Source of the DNA: Scatosoma sp045613545
Lineage (GTDB): Bacteria; Bacillota; Clostridia; Christensenellales; Borkfalkiaceae
Direction: 5' to 3'
Length of the DNA: 64,000 nucleotides
NCBI GenBank assembly: GCA_045613545.1
Contig: JAZLBD010000007.1
Span: 1-64,000, forward strand
The position numbers and the translations under genes are program-made. The first letter of the stretch is position 1. Each line of letters begins with the position of its first letter. Positions 1-7,643 of this stretch are shown in pieces. The notes under the pieces are model-generated. The model was not told the DNA's origin, searched no databases, and saw only the letters and a list, made by a program, of their open reading frames with translations.

Positions 1-1
1 T

Positions 2-1126
2 AATAATGCGGTCGGCCTGCTTAAGGAAGAACTCAGGCTTTTGGACTCACTTATAATGGAGGCAGCGTACGCTACACAAGTCCCCGCAGGAAGTGCGTTA
101 GCCGTTAACCGTGAGGAATTCAGCGACTATATTACCGATAAGGTAAGAAATCATCCGCTTATCAGCGTTATTCATGAAGAGGTTTGTGATATAGACGAGG
201 ACGTCATAACCGTTGTAGCGACCGGACCGCTTACATCTGACAGGATGGCGGAGCGAATATCCTCTATTACAGGAGGAGACGAGCTGCATTTCTATGATGC
301 TGCCGCGCCTATAATTGATTTTTCATCGGTAGATACCTCTAAAGCCTTTTTCGCATCAAGATACGGTAAGGGAGATCCCACCGATTATCTCAACTGTCCG
401 ATGACGAAAGAGGAATACTACCGCTTTGTGGACGCCCTCCTTACCGCCGAAAAGGCGCGTTTGCACGAATTCGAAAAGGGGGAAATCTTCGAGGGGTGTA
501 TGCCGATCGAAGTGATGGCGTCGCGCGGAAAAGATACCCTCCGCTACGGCACGCTCAAACCTGTCGGACTCTTCGACGAAAACGGCAACCGCCCCTACGC
601 CGTGTTGCAACTGAGAAAGGAAAACGAGCACGGAACGGCGTATAATTTGGTCGGTTTTCAAACGAATTTGAAGTTCCCCGAACAAAAACGGGTGTTCTCA
701 ATGATCCCCGCCCTCAAAAACGCGGAATTTTTGCGCTACGGCGTGATGCACCGCAACACGTTCATACACTCCCCTCTTGTTTTAAGCGGTGATTTTTCGT
801 TTAAGAATAATCGTAATATCTATTTCGCAGGACAAATCACCGGCGTCGAGGGGTATGTGGAAAGCGCGATGAGCGGACTGCTTTGCGCCTACCATCTCGT
901 CGAGAGATTAGAGGGAAAAGAGACCCTTCTCTTCCCTGAAACGACGATTTGCGGAGCGCTCGAACGGTATATTTCCACCCCGAATAAGAATTTTCAACCG
1001 ATGAACGCGAACTACGGAATTTTACCCCCGCTTCCCACTCGGATAAAAGATAAAAAAGAACGCTATCACGCCTTGTCAAGTCGCGCGCTTGCCGATCTTG
1101 CCTCGCGTATAGCAAAGGAAGGATAA
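2..1126 (+). CDS. trmFO: TrmFO, folate-dependent tRNA (uracil-54-C5)-methyltransferase, C-terminal part (5' end outside window)
   Basis: TrmFO uses methylenetetrahydrofolate and FAD to make ribothymidine at position 54 of tRNA. The reading frame is already open at base 2 and matches the part of TrmFO after the FAD-binding N-terminus: a 'NAVGLLKEELRLLDSLI' stretch, then 'VPAGSALAVNREEFS', the paired 'NCPMTKEEYYRF' region, 'GCMPIEVMASRG' and, near the end, 'YFAGQITGVEGYVESAMSGL', all typical of the family. The Rossmann GxGxxG start lies upstream of the window, so the gene is truncated by the window edge, not broken. It runs into hslV with a 3-base gap; trmFO next to hslVU is a familiar Firmicutes arrangement. 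Identification is secure. Confidence 0.95.
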   Translation, partial: NNAVGLLKEELRLLDSLIMEAAYATQVPAGSALAVNREEFSDYITDKVRNHPLISVIHEEVCDIDEDVITVVATGPLTSDRMAERISSITGGDELHFYDAAAPIIDFSSVDTSKAFFASRYGKGDPTDYLNCPMTKEEYYRFVDALLTAEKARLHEFEKGEIFEGCMPIEVMASRGKDTLRYGTLKPVGLFDENGNRPYAVLQLRKENEHGTAYNLVGFQTNLKFPEQKRVFSMIPALKNAEFLRYGVMHRNTFIHSPLVLSGDFSFKNNRNIYFAGQITGVEGYVESAMSGLLCAYHLVERLEGKETLLFPETTICGALERYISTPNKNFQPMNANYGILPPLPTRIKDKKERYHALSSRALADLASRIAKEG

Positions 1127-1129
1127 ATT

Positions 1130-1717
1130 ATGACAGAATTTAGAGGTACAACCATTTGCGCCGTCAAAAAGGACGGCGTGACGGCGATCGCCGGCGACGG
1201 ACAAGTGACGATGGGCGAATCGGTTATTTTCAAAAATTCCGCCGTCAAAGTACGTCGTATCTACGGCGGAAAGGTGATTTTAGGCTTTGCAGGGTCGGTC
1301 ACTGACGCCTTTTCTCTCTCCGAACGGTTTGAGGGAATGCTGAATAAATTTTCGGGCAACTTGATGCGCTCCGCCGTCGAGCTTGCCGATTTGTGGCGGT
1401 CGGATAAGATCGGTCGAAAACTCGACGCGATGATGATTACCGCCGACGAAAACACCCTACTCGTCCTTTCGGGTACGGGCGAAGTCATCGAACCGGACGG
1501 CGGTGTTTGCGCCATCGGTAGCGGTGGAAACTACGCCCTCGCAGCGGCAAGAGCGTTGCAAGCGGAAACGAACTACGACGCCGAAACGATCGCGGAAAAA
1601 GCGCTCCGCATCGCCTCGGAAATTTGCGTGTTCACCAACGACCATATCCGCGTGGAAACGGTCGGAAAACAAGCAACTGCCCCTAAGAAACGGGCAAAAA
1701 AGACGGATAAGGAGTAA
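1130..1717 (+). CDS. hslV: HslV (ClpQ), peptidase subunit of the HslUV protease
   Basis: HslV is the proteasome-like threonine peptidase that pairs with the HslU unfoldase to degrade cytosolic proteins. The 195-residue protein carries the N-terminal 'TTICAVKKDG' block after six residues. By family knowledge the first Thr (T7) would become the catalytic N-terminal nucleophile after removal of a short propeptide, instead of Thr2 as in E. coli. 'AGDGQVTMG', 'GFAGSVTDAF', 'ELADLWRSDK', 'IGSGGNYALAAARAL' and 'ICVFTNDHIR' are all conserved. The tail after residue 178 is Lys-rich and looks disordered. ATG at 1130 follows the trmFO stop by 3 bases, and hslU starts 5 bases after this stop, so the genes are co-transcribed. 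Confidence 0.96.
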   Translation: MTEFRGTTICAVKKDGVTAIAGDGQVTMGESVIFKNSAVKVRRIYGGKVILGFAGSVTDAFSLSERFEGMLNKFSGNLMRSAVELADLWRSDKIGRKLDAMMITADENTLLVLSGTGEVIEPDGGVCAIGSGGNYALAAARALQAETNYDAETIAEKALRIASEICVFTNDHIRVETVGKQATAPKKRAKKTDKE

Positions 1718-1722
1718 GAAAA

Positions 1723-3033
1723 ATGGATTTATCCCCTCGTCAAATCGTCGATAAACTCGACAAATATATCATCGGACAATCGGAGGCGAAAAAGGCGGTA
1801 GCCATCGCCCTTCGAAACCGCTATCGTAGGGCGCAACTTGCCCAAGAAGTGCGCGAAGAAATCACGCCGAAAAATATCATTATGAAAGGCCCTACGGGAG
1901 TGGGGAAAACGGAGATCGCGCGCCGTCTTGCCAAACTCGTCAAAGCGCCGTTCGTCAAAGTAGAGGCGACCAAATACACCGAAGTAGGATACGTGGGCAA
2001 GGACGTAGAAGGTATGATTCGCGATCTTGCGGAATGTTCCTATCGCCTCGTAAAAACGGAAAAGGAAGAAGAGGTTAAACAAAAAGCGACCTCCGCCGCC
2101 GAAAAACGCATTATGCGAATTTTGATCGATGCAAAAAAAGAGGAGCGTGGCGAAACTCCCAAAGAAGTGTTTGAAAAGAACCTTTTGGAGGATTTCAGAA
2201 TGGGTAAATACGACCATTTTATTATCGAAATGGAAGTGCTCGACAATCCCCAACCGATGGAACTCGTCCCCGGTGGCGCGGCCATTTCGATCGGCAGTAT
2301 TTTCGGCGACATGTTCCAAGGCAAGCGTAAAAAGAGAAAACTTGCCCTCCGCGACGCGTTTGAAATCGCGCTTGCGGAAGAATCGGATAAACTGCTCGAC
2401 GACGACGCCGTCAAAGCGGAAGCTTTGTATCGCGCGGAAAACGACGGTATTATTTTCATCGACGAAATCGACAAGATCGCCGGCAAAGGCAACCAAAACG
2501 GCGCGGACGTTTCCCGAGAAGGGGTGCAACGGGATATTTTGCCCATCGTGGAAGGCTCGACGGTCGTCACCAAGTACGGACCGATTAAAACCGATTTCAT
2601 TTTGTTTATCGCGGCGGGCGCGTTCCACGTGTCCTCGATCGCCGATTTAATTCCCGAATTGCAAGGCAGATTCCCCGTTTCGGTGGAACTACACAGCCTT
2701 AGCAAGGAAGATTTCGTCAAAATTTTAACGGAGACGGAAAATTCGCTCACTTTCCAATATTCCAAGCTCCTTGGCGTGGACAACATCGACCTTTCTTTCG
2801 ATCAAAGCGCGATTGAAAAGATCGCCGAAATCGCCGTTGACCTCAATTTGACGAGCGAGGATATCGGGGCGAGAAGATTGCACACCGTTATGGAATATCT
2901 GCTCGAAGATATTTCCTTTAACGCGGGCGGAAACGATTATCCCGTCATACCTTTACGCATCACGGGCGAATATGTAAAAGAGCATTTGGATAAGCTCATT
3001 TCCGGCCGTGATCTCAAAAAATACGTACTCTAA
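1723..3033 (+). CDS. hslU: HslU (ClpY), AAA+ unfoldase of the HslUV protease
   Basis: HslU is the ATP-dependent unfoldase that feeds substrates to HslV. In its 436 residues one sees the Walker A motif GPTGVGKT at about 56-63, the pore loop GYVG at about 89-92, an I-domain of roughly residues 110-230, Walker B 'IIFIDEIDKIAGK' near 245, the sensor region 'ELQGRFPVSVEL' and 'SEDIGARRLHTVMEYLLEDI'. The C-terminus 'DLKKYVL' matches the conserved tail that docks into HslV. Length fits the family (about 440-470). A Shine-Dalgarno 'AAGGAG' lies before the ATG inside the hslV 3' end. Intact and functional-looking. Confidence 0.97.
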   Translation: MDLSPRQIVDKLDKYIIGQSEAKKAVAIALRNRYRRAQLAQEVREEITPKNIIMKGPTGVGKTEIARRLAKLVKAPFVKVEATKYTEVGYVGKDVEGMIRDLAECSYRLVKTEKEEEVKQKATSAAEKRIMRILIDAKKEERGETPKEVFEKNLLEDFRMGKYDHFIIEMEVLDNPQPMELVPGGAAISIGSIFGDMFQGKRKKRKLALRDAFEIALAEESDKLLDDDAVKAEALYRAENDGIIFIDEIDKIAGKGNQNGADVSREGVQRDILPIVEGSTVVTKYGPIKTDFILFIAAGAFHVSSIADLIPELQGRFPVSVELHSLSKEDFVKILTETENSLTFQYSKLLGVDNIDLSFDQSAIEKIAEIAVDLNLTSEDIGARRLHTVMEYLLEDISFNAGGNDYPVIPLRITGEYVKEHLDKLISGRDLKKYVL

Positions 3034-3045
3034 AAGGAGAAAGTT

Positions 3046-4293
3046 ATGATCAATATCCCTAAAGGCACCAAAGACGTTTTACCCTCCGAATCGCACAAGT
3101 GGCAATACGTAGAGGGAGTTGCCCGTGCGATTGCGAATAATTTCGGGTTTAAGGAAATCCGCACCCCCGTGTTCGAACACACGGAATTGTTCGCGCGCGG
3201 TGTGGGCGACACCACCGACGTCGTGACGAAAGAAATGTATACTTTCCTCGATAAGGGCAATCGCTCGATTACCCTCAAACCCGAGGGAACGGCTGGGGTT
3301 GCGCGCGCGTTCTTAGAAAACGGACTCCTGGGAGGCGCAATGCCCGTGAAAATGTATTATATTATCCCTGCGTTCCGCTACGAGCGTCCGCAGGCGGGTA
3401 GACTGCGTGAATTTCACCAGTTTGGCGTGGAAGCGTTCGGCTCGAAAGAGGCAAGCGCCGACGCCGAAGCGATTTTGCTCGCCGACTCTTTGCTTAAAAA
3501 ACTTGGGATTTCCGTAAAGCTTTATATCAACTCGATCGGTTGTCCCACGTGCAGAGCAAACTATAACAAAGCGCTCAAAGAATTCTTTGCGCCCCACCTT
3601 GACAGCCTCTGCTACGACTGTAAAACCCGCTACGAGAAAAACCCTTTGCGATTGCTTGATTGCAAGGAAGAAGGTTGCAAAGCGATCAATCAAAACGCGC
3701 CGAAAATCCTCGACTATCTTTGCGAGGACTGCTCTAAGCACTTTGAAAAACTGAAAAACCATCTTGCCCTTGCGGGCGTTTCCTACGAAATCAACCCCCG
3801 TATCGTTCGTGGGCTTGACTACTACACGCGCACGGTATTCGAATTCGTTTCCACCTCGATCGGCGCGCAAGGAACGGTGTGCGGAGGAGGCAGATACGAC
3901 GGACTCATCGCGCAACTGGGTGGTCCCAGCACCCCCGCCGTGGGCTTTGCCGTAGGTATCGAACGGCTCCTTATGGTGATGGAACAATCGGGCGCGAACA
4001 TTCCCAGCCCCTCCACCCCCCTCGTATATTTCGTGGGTATGGACGAAAAATGCAGAGAAAAGGCGTTTGAACTTTGCGCCCTACTTCGCGGAAAGGGAAT
4101 TTACGCGGAGACCGATCACATGGAACGCTCGATTAAGGCGCAATTTAAGTATGCGGACAAAATCGGCGCAAGTTTCGTTGCCGTCATCGGCTCGCAGGAA
4201 CTTGACGAGGGGAAAATACAAGTGAAGAATATGCAGACTGGCGAGGCGGAATTTGTATCTTTTGAAAACGTCTTGGATTTTTTTGCCCGTTAA
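3046..4293 (+). CDS. hisS: Histidyl-tRNA synthetase
   Basis: Class II synthetase that charges tRNA-His. The 415-residue protein opens with 'IPKGTKDVLPSE' and has motif 2 as 'FRYERPQAGRLREFHQFG', the histidine-binding 'RGLDYYTRTVFEF', motif 3 'GGGRYDGLIAQLGG...AVGFAVGIERL', and a C-terminal anticodon-binding domain from about residue 320. A Cys-rich insertion (CPTC, CYDC, CEDC between about residues 165 and 230) is common in Firmicutes HisRS and could bind zinc. AAAAGGAGAAAGTT precedes the ATG. The gene is fourth in the trmFO operon; no T-box lies in front of it. Confidence 0.97.
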   Translation: MINIPKGTKDVLPSESHKWQYVEGVARAIANNFGFKEIRTPVFEHTELFARGVGDTTDVVTKEMYTFLDKGNRSITLKPEGTAGVARAFLENGLLGGAMPVKMYYIIPAFRYERPQAGRLREFHQFGVEAFGSKEASADAEAILLADSLLKKLGISVKLYINSIGCPTCRANYNKALKEFFAPHLDSLCYDCKTRYEKNPLRLLDCKEEGCKAINQNAPKILDYLCEDCSKHFEKLKNHLALAGVSYEINPRIVRGLDYYTRTVFEFVSTSIGAQGTVCGGGRYDGLIAQLGGPSTPAVGFAVGIERLLMVMEQSGANIPSPSTPLVYFVGMDEKCREKAFELCALLRGKGIYAETDHMERSIKAQFKYADKIGASFVAVIGSQELDEGKIQVKNMQTGEAEFVSFENVLDFFAR

Positions 4294-4322
4294 AAATATT
4301 ACATAAAAAGGAGAAAAAAATT

Positions 4323-4640
4323 ATGGTAAAACACGTAAACGGAACGGAACTGGAAGAACTTTTAGCTGCGGAAACAAAACCTGTGTTTTGTGATTTTTGG
4401 GCGACTTGGTGCGGACCTTGTAGAATGCTCGCCCCCGTCTATGAAGAGCTCGCAAACGACTTCGAAGGAAAAGCGACGTTCGTAAAAATCGACGTGGACG
4501 AAAATATTGAAACGGCGAAAAAATACGGCATCACGTCGATCCCGAATATCCTCGCTTTCAAGGGCGGACAAGTGGTGGATAACAGCCTTGGATTCTTACC
4601 CAAAGAAGCCCTCGCAAAGTTTGTTTCGAAAAATTTATAA
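4323..4640 (+). CDS. trxA: Thioredoxin
   Basis: Small cytosolic dithiol-disulfide oxidoreductase of 105 residues. The redox motif WCGPC is at residues 29-33 (Cys30 and Cys33), preceded by 'FWATW', and the cis-proline loop is 'SIPN' where most thioredoxins have SIPT. An extra Cys at residue 23, just before 'DFWATW', is unusual and could form another disulfide. 'AAAAAGGAGAAAAAAATT' is the ribosome binding site, 29 bases after hisS. It is the last gene of the operon, followed at once by an intrinsic terminator. Confidence 0.95.
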   Translation: MVKHVNGTELEELLAAETKPVFCDFWATWCGPCRMLAPVYEELANDFEGKATFVKIDVDENIETAKKYGITSIPNILAFKGGQVVDNSLGFLPKEALAKFVSKNL

Positions 4641-4644
4641 GTCT

Positions 4645-4675
4645 AAAAGCGGACGAGCCTATCTCGTCCGCTTTT
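4645..4675 (+). terminator. Intrinsic terminator of the trmFO-trxA operon
   Basis: A perfect 13-bp stem (AAAAGCGGACGAG pairs with CTCGTCCGCTTTT) with a 5-base loop begins 5 bases after the trxA stop and ends in TTTT. It closes the plus-strand operon before the convergent gyrA gene. Confidence 0.85.
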
Positions 4676-4680
4676 ATTAT

Positions 4681-5043
4681 AAAAAACCTCACGCGTCTAA
4701 ACTTTAATAGACATAGGGATTTTTAAGCAATAACAAAAGTGTAGCCCACTATACTTCGCAAAAAGCGAAATATGGTGGGCTTTATCTTTACCACAAAAGA
4801 TTAAGATAATTTAGTTTTATTTTTAGCCTTGTGGCTAAAAGTGATATGCAAGTTTCTTGCGTGATATTTTAACCTACGGTTAAAGTTATATTATATTTGC
4901 CACAACTTTCCCGAAAGGGAAAATAAAACTTTGCGTAGCAAAATATCACTGCTTTTAGCAATATAACTTGCCGTTAGGCAAATATAGTTGTGGCGTAGCG
5001 ATAAATCTCTTTCGCTTCGCCACTAAACCGCGTGAGGTTTTTT
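4681..5043. repeat. MITE-like mosaic of small hairpins bounded by 15-bp terminal inverted repeats
   Basis: This 363-bp non-coding block lies between the convergent trxA and gyrA genes. Its ends are perfect 15-bp inverted repeats (AAAAAACCTCACGCG at 4681-4695 and its complement at 5029-5043). Inside are about ten short hairpins: a nested one at 4744-4780, TTATCTT/AAGATAA at 4782-4809, then TAGCC/GGCTA, GCAAG/CTTGC, AACC/GGTT, TTCCC/GGGAA, TTGC/GCAA and TTGCC/GGCAA. Short A+T linkers separate them (AGTTTTATT, GTGATATTTT, AGTTATATT, GCCACAACT). Each linker returns as its reverse complement in the second half, but in the same order (A B C D then A' B' C' D'), not mirrored. No open reading frame is present. 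Function unknown. Confidence 0.75.
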
Positions 5044-5045
5044 CG

Positions 5046-7628
5046 TTATTCTTCTATTTCAACAACTTCCGTTTCTTCCGTTTGCGCAGCCGCTTCCGCT
5101 TTTGCCTCTTCGGAAAGTTCGGTTTCCTCGGGCACTTCCACTTCCGCTTCGTCGTCGCGTTCGGTGATATCTACGGTTGCCACTTCACTCTCTTTCACGT
5201 TCATCACTTTGACGCCACGCGTGTTTCTACCGATTTTGGAAATCGTGTCCGCGTGCATACGAATAATCGTACCTCCCGTCGTGATAATCATAATGTCGTC
5301 CTCGTCGGTGACGAGTTTAAGGCTCACGAGATACCCCGTCTTTTCGTTGAAGATACCCGCCTTGATACCTTTCCCTGCTCTGCCTTGTAAACGATAATCG
5401 TCGATGTTCGAACGCTTTCCGTAGCCTTTAGACGTCAACGTGAAGATATCTGCGCTCGGGTCGATGACGAGCATATCTACAAGAACGTCGTCTTCCGTAA
5501 GTTTCATCGCTTTCACACCTTGCGCCGTTCTGCCCATCGCGCGGATATTCGTTTCGTGGAAACGGATACATTTCCCCGAACGGGACGCTACGATGAGTTC
5601 GTTGTCCCCCGTCGTGAACTGCACGGAAATAATTTCGTCTTCCTCTTGCAAGTGAATGGCGATTTTACCGTTCCGCATAATTCTCGAATATTCGTCCGTC
5701 GTCGTCTTTTTGATCAAGCCGTGTTTGGTTGCAAGCACGATATACCCTTGTCCGTCCTCTTTCTTGGGAAGTACGGTCGCGATCTTTTCGCCGGGATCGA
5801 GTTGCACGATATTGACCACCGCTCTACCTCTCGCCGTTCTGTTCGCCTCGGGAATTTCATAGCCTTTGATCGAATACACTTTACCCTTGGACGAGAAGAG
5901 CAAGATATCGTCGTGCGTGGACGCGATAAACATCTTTTCGACGTAGTCCTCTTCTTTCGGTCTGTGTCCCGTAATACCCATACCGCCTCTACCTTGCGCT
6001 CTGTACTCCGCCACGGGCAAACGCTTGATATAGCCGGTATGCGTCAAGGAAATCACGACGTCTTCGCGGTCGATAAGGTCTGCGTCCTCGATCGAGCCGT
6101 AATCGACGGAAATTTCCGTTTTACGGGGGGACGGATAGCGATTTTTGATGTCGATGAGGTCTGCTCGGATAATCGCAAGCACTCTCTCTTCGTGCGTCAA
6201 GATATCGTTCAAATCTGCAATGAGCGCTTCGAGTTCGGCAAGTTCCGCGCGTAATTTTTCCACTTCGAGCGAGGTCAAGCGTTGGAGTTTCATTTCTAAA
6301 ATAGCCCCAGCTTGCTTTTCGTCGAGGGTAAACGCTTCCGTCAAGTTCTTGATGGCAAGCGCTTTATCGGACGATTCTTTGATAATCTTGATCACTTCGT
6401 CGATATTCGCAAGCGCGAGCACGAGCCCTGCCACGATATGCGCTCTCTCTTCCGCTTTTTCCAGTTCAAACCGCGTTCTTCTTGCAATGACTTCCTTTTG
6501 GTGTTCCAAATAGTAATGCAAAATCTCGCGAAGATTGAGGGTTCTCGGCTCGGTCGCATTTTCGACGAGCGCGAGCATGATAATCCCGTCGGAAATTTGT
6601 AAATTCGTCTTTTTATAAAGGGTGTTCAAAACGACTTGCGCGTTTGCGTCCTTTTTACATTCAATAACGATACGCATACCGTCACGGTCGGATTCTTCAC
6701 GGATATCGGAAATGCCCTCCAAACGCTTGTCGTTTACCATCGTCGCGATCGTCTTGATAAGCACCGCTTTATTCACTTGGTAGGGAATTTCCGTCACAAC
6801 GATCCGTTGACGGGTGTTTCCGCCCGTACCGTAATCCTCGATTTCGCATTTCGAACGAATGATAATCTTCCCTTGTCCCGTTCTATACGCGTTCCGAATC
6901 CCGCTTCTGCCCATAATCACGCCACCCGTAGGGAAATCGGGCGCGGGAATGTATTCCATCAGCTCGTCCACCGTGATGTCGGGATTGTCGATCATCGCGA
7001 TGGTACCGTCGATGACTTCCGCCAAATTGTGCGGAGGGATATTCGTTGCCATACCTACGGCGATCCCGTCCGAACCGTTTACGAGCAGGTTGGGATAGCG
7101 CGCAGGAAGAACGGTAGGTTCTTTTTCGCTGCCGTCGAAGTTGGGCACGAAATCCACCGTTTCTTTGTCGAGGTCTTTGAGCATTTCCGCCGCGAGCTTG
7201 GTAAGGCGGGCTTCGGTATAACGCATAGCGGCGGCGCTGTCTCCGTCCACGCTACCGAAGTTCCCGTGTCCGTCGACGAGCGGGAAGTTGATCGTGAAGT
7301 CTTGCGCAAGACGAACGAGAGCGTCGTATACGGAGCTGTCGCCGTGGGGGTGGAATTTACCCATACAATCCCCGACGATACGCGCGCATTTACGATACGC
7401 CTTGTCGTTATAAAGCCCCATTTCGTGCATAGAATAGAGAATTCTTCTGTGGACGGGTTTCATACCGTCGCGCACGTCGGGAATCGCTCTCGATTTATTT
7501 ACCGCCATCGCGTATGCAATGAACGAACGCTTTAACTCTTCGTCCACTTCCACGTCGAGCATTTTCGTCATGGCGAGGGTTTTCTTAAATTCTTCCGTCA
7601 ATTCGGGGCTGGTTTCTTTTTTAGCCAT
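5046..7628 (-). CDS. gyrA: DNA gyrase subunit A
   Basis: GyrA forms the DNA breakage-reunion subunit of gyrase, which introduces negative supercoils. The 860-residue protein has the catalytic tyrosine in 'AAMRYTEARL' (Tyr137). The quinolone-resistance region reads 'HPHGDSSVYD' with Ser98 and Asp102 at the positions of E. coli Ser83 and Asp87, so it is wild-type there. The C-terminal beta-pinwheel begins near residue 520, with a GyrA-box variant 'QGRGGMG' (usual form QRRGGKG, so the last basic residue is replaced by Met). It ends in a Glu/Asp-rich tail of about 40 residues. The ATG is 15 bases after the gyrB stop. The stop falls 2 bases from the hairpin mosaic. Confidence 0.98.
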   Translation of the reverse strand: MAKKETSPELTEEFKKTLAMTKMLDVEVDEELKRSFIAYAMAVNKSRAIPDVRDGMKPVHRRILYSMHEMGLYNDKAYRKCARIVGDCMGKFHPHGDSSVYDALVRLAQDFTINFPLVDGHGNFGSVDGDSAAAMRYTEARLTKLAAEMLKDLDKETVDFVPNFDGSEKEPTVLPARYPNLLVNGSDGIAVGMATNIPPHNLAEVIDGTIAMIDNPDITVDELMEYIPAPDFPTGGVIMGRSGIRNAYRTGQGKIIIRSKCEIEDYGTGGNTRQRIVVTEIPYQVNKAVLIKTIATMVNDKRLEGISDIREESDRDGMRIVIECKKDANAQVVLNTLYKKTNLQISDGIIMLALVENATEPRTLNLREILHYYLEHQKEVIARRTRFELEKAEERAHIVAGLVLALANIDEVIKIIKESSDKALAIKNLTEAFTLDEKQAGAILEMKLQRLTSLEVEKLRAELAELEALIADLNDILTHEERVLAIIRADLIDIKNRYPSPRKTEISVDYGSIEDADLIDREDVVISLTHTGYIKRLPVAEYRAQGRGGMGITGHRPKEEDYVEKMFIASTHDDILLFSSKGKVYSIKGYEIPEANRTARGRAVVNIVQLDPGEKIATVLPKKEDGQGYIVLATKHGLIKKTTTDEYSRIMRNGKIAIHLQEEDEIISVQFTTGDNELIVASRSGKCIRFHETNIRAMGRTAQGVKAMKLTEDDVLVDMLVIDPSADIFTLTSKGYGKRSNIDDYRLQGRAGKGIKAGIFNEKTGYLVSLKLVTDEDDIMIITTGGTIIRMHADTISKIGRNTRGVKVMNVKESEVATVDITERDDEAEVEVPEETELSEEAKAEAAAQTEETEVVEIEE

Positions 7629-7643
7629 TTTTCATTCCCTCCC

